Shown piece by piece: positions 61,951-64,000 of a stretch of 64,000 bases of DNA. Every line of letters starts with the position of its first letter. Position 1 is the first letter of the stretch. The stretch is from Micromonospora inaquosa. Lineage in GTDB: Bacteria; Actinomycetota; Actinomycetes; Mycobacteriales; Micromonosporaceae. The DNA lies in NCBI RefSeq assembly GCF_003857055.1, contig NZ_QGSZ01000175.1:1-64000 (forward strand), read 5' to 3'. Position numbers and translations under genes: made by a program. A model generated the notes under the pieces. The model made no database searches, was not told the DNA's origin, and saw nothing but the letters and a program-made list of their open reading frames with translations.

Positions 61951-63605
61951 TGACCGTGACAACAGCGGGCGTCATCTTCGTGCTGACGCTGGTGGCGGCC
62001 CTGGTCGCCGTCTACAAGCCGTTCGGCGACTACATGTTCCGGGCGGTCTCCGGCGCGAAGCAGTCGCGGGTCGAGCGGGGCATCTACCGACTGGTCGGGG
62101 TCAACCCGGCCGCCGAGCAGGCCTGGGGCGTGTACGCCCGCAGCGTGCTGGCGTTCTCCGCGGTCTCGATCCTGTTCCTGTACCTGTTCCAGCGGGTGCA
62201 GAACCACCTGTGGCTGTCGCTCGGGTTCGACCCGGTGGTGCCGCACGGTGCGTGGAACACTGCCGTGTCGTTCGTGACCAACACGAACTGGCAGTCGTAC
62301 TCGGGTGAGTCGACGATGGGCCACCTGGTGCAGATGGCCGGCCTGGCCGTGCAGAACTTCGTGTCGGCGGCGGTCGGCATCGCGGTGGCGGTCGCGCTGG
62401 TGCGCGGCTTCGCCCGCAGCCGCACCGGGCAGCTCGGCAACTTCTGGGTCGACCTGACCCGGGTCACGCTGCGGATCCTGCTGCCCATCGCGGTGCTGGG
62501 CGCCATCGCTCTGATGATCGGCGGCGCGGTGCAGAACCTGTCCGCCGGCACCGACGTGAGCACGCTGACCGGCGGCACCCAGACCATCACCGGTGGTCCG
62601 GTCGCCAGCCAGGAAGTGATCAAGGAGCTGGGCACCAACGGTGGCGGCTTCTACAACGTCAACAGCGCCCACCCGTTCGAGAACCCCACCACCTGGACGA
62701 ACTGGCTGGAGATCTTCCTGATCTTCCTGATCCCGTTCAGCCTGCCCCGGGTCTTCGGCCGGATGGTCGGGCAGAACCGGCAGGGCTACGCCATCGCCGC
62801 GGTGATGGGCATCCTCGCGTTCCTCAGCGTCGCCATCACCAACATCTTCGAGTTGGCCGGCCACGGCACGGTGCCGCAGGCGATCGGTGCGGCGATGGAG
62901 GGCAAGGAGGTGCGGTTCGACGTGTCGAACTCGGCCACCTTCGCCGCAGCCACCACGCTCACCTCGACCGGCGCGGTGAACTCGTTCCACGACTCGTTCA
63001 CCTCCCTCGGCGGCATGATGACCATGGTCAACATGATGCTCGGCGAGGTCGCGCCGGGCGGCACCGGCTCGGGCCTCTACGGCCTGCTCATCCTCGCGGT
63101 CATCACGGTCTTCGTGGCCGGGTTGATGGTGGGGCGCACCCCCGAGTACCTGGGCAAGAAGATCGGGTCCCGCGAGATCAAGTTCGCCTCGCTCTACTTC
63201 CTGATCACACCGATCCTGGTGCTGGTCGGTACGGCGGCGGCGTTCGCCACCGGCAACAACTCCACGGCGCTCAACGTCGGCCCGCACGGCCTCTCCGAGG
63301 TGCTGTACGCGTTCACCTCGGCCAGCAACAACAACGGCTCCGCCTTCGGCGGCATCACCGTCAACACCACCTGGTGGGACACCGCGCTCGGGTCGTGCAT
63401 GCTGCTGGGTCGATTCCTGCCGCTCATCTTCGTGCTCGCGTTGGCCGGTTCGCTGGCCCGCCAGGCACCCACCCCTGCGTCCGAGGGCACGCTGCCGACC
63501 CACCGTCCGCTCTTCATCGGCATGGTCGTCGGCGTCACAGCGGTCCTCGTCGCGCTGACCTTCCTGCCCGCGCTCGCGCTCGGCCCGCTGGCAGAGGGGC
63601 TCTGA
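61950..63605 (+). CDS. kdpA: Potassium-transporting ATPase subunit KdpA
   Basis: 551 residues, the K+-channel-like subunit of the high-affinity KdpFABC pump, with about ten helices. Selectivity-loop regions such as [19 protein letters not shown] and [19 protein letters not shown] and [10 protein letters not shown] are clear. Imports K+ at low external concentration. ATG overlaps the kdpF stop by one base. Confidence 0.97.
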   Translation: MTVTTAGVIFVLTLVAALVAVYKPFGDYMFRAVSGAKQSRVERGIYRLVGVNPAAEQAWGVYARSVLAFSAVSILFLYLFQRVQNHLWLSLGFDPVVPHGAWNTAVSFVTNTNWQSYSGESTMGHLVQMAGLAVQNFVSAAVGIAVAVALVRGFARSRTGQLGNFWVDLTRVTLRILLPIAVLGAIALMIGGAVQNLSAGTDVSTLTGGTQTITGGPVASQEVIKELGTNGGGFYNVNSAHPFENPTTWTNWLEIFLIFLIPFSLPRVFGRMVGQNRQGYAIAAVMGILAFLSVAITNIFELAGHGTVPQAIGAAMEGKEVRFDVSNSATFAAATTLTSTGAVNSFHDSFTSLGGMMTMVNMMLGEVAPGGTGSGLYGLLILAVITVFVAGLMVGRTPEYLGKKIGSREIKFASLYFLITPILVLVGTAAAFATGNNSTALNVGPHGLSEVLYAFTSASNNNGSAFGGITVNTTWWDTALGSCMLLGRFLPLIFVLALAGSLARQAPTPASEGTLPTHRPLFIGMVVGVTAVLVALTFLPALALGPLAEGL

Positions 63606-63610
63606 CCACC

Positions 63611-64000
63611 ATGAGGAACGAGGACATGTCCGTGACATCCGGGCAGCTCGCCACCGCAGCCGACCAGGGCAACCGGATCGGCGGGGGCCTGCTCGACCCC
63701 AAGCAGTTGATCCGGTCCCTGCCGGACGCGGTACGCAAGCTCAACCCCACCACGTTGTGGCGCAACCCGGTGATGCTGATCGTGGAGGTCGGCGCCGCCT
63801 TCACCACCGTCCTGGCGGTGACCGACCCGTCGACGTTCGCCTGGGCGATCACCATCTGGCTCTGGCTGACAGTGGTCTTCGCCAACCTGGCCGAGGCGGT
63901 CGCCGAGGGCCGCGGCAAGGCCCAGGCGGCGACGCTGCGGCAGGCGAAGAAGGACACCATCGCCACCCGGCTGATCGACTGGAAGCCGGGCGCGCGGGCC
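63611..64000 (+). CDS. kdpB: Potassium-transporting ATPase ATP-binding subunit KdpB (truncated by window end)
   Basis: The first 130 codons are present: MRNEDMSVTSGQLATAADQG, then LIRSLPDAVRKLNPTTLWRN and AEAVAEGRGKAQAATLRQA, the KdpB N-terminus with two membrane helices between. The catalytic core lies beyond the window. Start ATG at 63611 with GAGGGG upstream, or ATG at 63626. Fourth gene of the operon. Confidence 0.95.
   Translation, partial: MRNEDMSVTSGQLATAADQGNRIGGGLLDPKQLIRSLPDAVRKLNPTTLWRNPVMLIVEVGAAFTTVLAVTDPSTFAWAITIWLWLTVVFANLAEAVAEGRGKAQAATLRQAKKDTIATRLIDWKPGARA

Noticed and set aside
61776-63638. 620-residue minus-strand frame opposite kdpFA
   Set aside because: Composition is that of a reversed GC-rich gene; kdpF and kdpA on the plus strand are unambiguous.
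1-64000. tRNA or rRNA genes
   Set aside because: No stretch with the tRNA T-loop/acceptor pattern or rRNA-like sequence was recognised on reading; a tRNAscan run would settle it.

Overview
The window is high-GC DNA with dense GTG/ATG-started genes, overlapping stop/start junctions, an ESX-type (type VII) secretion locus, an F420-type flavin-fold protein, CsoR/CopZ copper control and a SigB/SigF-like promoter type. This points to a filamentous actinobacterium, most likely Micromonosporaceae (Micromonospora or a close relative). The host is inferred from gene content and style only. I recognise no rRNA, tRNA, CRISPR array, transposase or integrated phage; it reads as ordinary chromosome.

Layout. 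0.2-1.6 kb: L-serine dehydratase. 1.7-7.5 kb: four-gene cell-surface polymer operon (ABC-2 permease, ATPase, CDP-alcohol phosphotransferase fusion, glycosyltransferase/CDP-glycerol glycerophosphotransferase fusion). 7.6-10.6 kb: MalK/UgpC-type ATPase, a membrane protein with a Val-Gln-Ala-Val-Pro tail, and a hotdog thioesterase. 10.6-13.8 kb: beta-phosphoglucomutase-like HAD protein coupled to a GH65 disaccharide phosphorylase. 13.9-21.1 kb: small stress-like and envelope genes (AI-2E family, MT0933-type small protein, hemerythrin, FUSC, C39 peptidase, F420/PPOX, DUF1232 and a membrane coiled-coil protein).

21.2-34.2 kb: a complete ESX-type secretion locus with divergent arms. The minus arm holds eccB, a PE-like/PPE-like overlapping gene pair and proteins of unknown role. 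Then come eccE (+), eccD (-), eccC with two WXG100 genes (+) and the mycosin protease (-). 34.3-38.4 kb: MarR regulator, beta-carbonic anhydrase, a secreted coiled-coil/peptidase-like protein preceded by a clear c-di-AMP (ydaO-type) riboswitch, and a YibE/F membrane protein.

38.6-44.8 kb: copper island with a CopB-type (CPH) ATPase, CsoR, CopZ, an uncharacterised His-rich anchored protein and a CopA-type (CPC) ATPase, with two CsoR-like operators in the divergent promoter; a CsbD gene with a SigB-type promoter follows. 44.8-50.5 kb: His-rich methyltransferase, an ECF42-type sigma factor coupled to a YCII protein, DUF2786, DUF2243 and CtaG. 50.5-56.2 kb: fatty-acid beta-oxidation operon on the minus strand (acyl-CoA dehydrogenase, thiolase, FadB-like, AMACR-like). 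56.2-61.6 kb: palindromic intergenic repeats, small DNA-binding genes, TetR/MBL/CGNR cluster, an anti-sigma-like zinc-finger membrane protein and a TRM11-like methyltransferase. 61.7-64.0 kb: start of the kdp potassium-pump operon (an unnamed 27-residue gene, kdpF, kdpA, and kdpB cut by the window end).

Most notable: the c-di-AMP riboswitch, the PE/PPE-like pair in the ESX locus with its accompanying unknown membrane proteins, a set of imperfect and perfect intergenic palindromes, and SigB-type promoters in front of stress genes.
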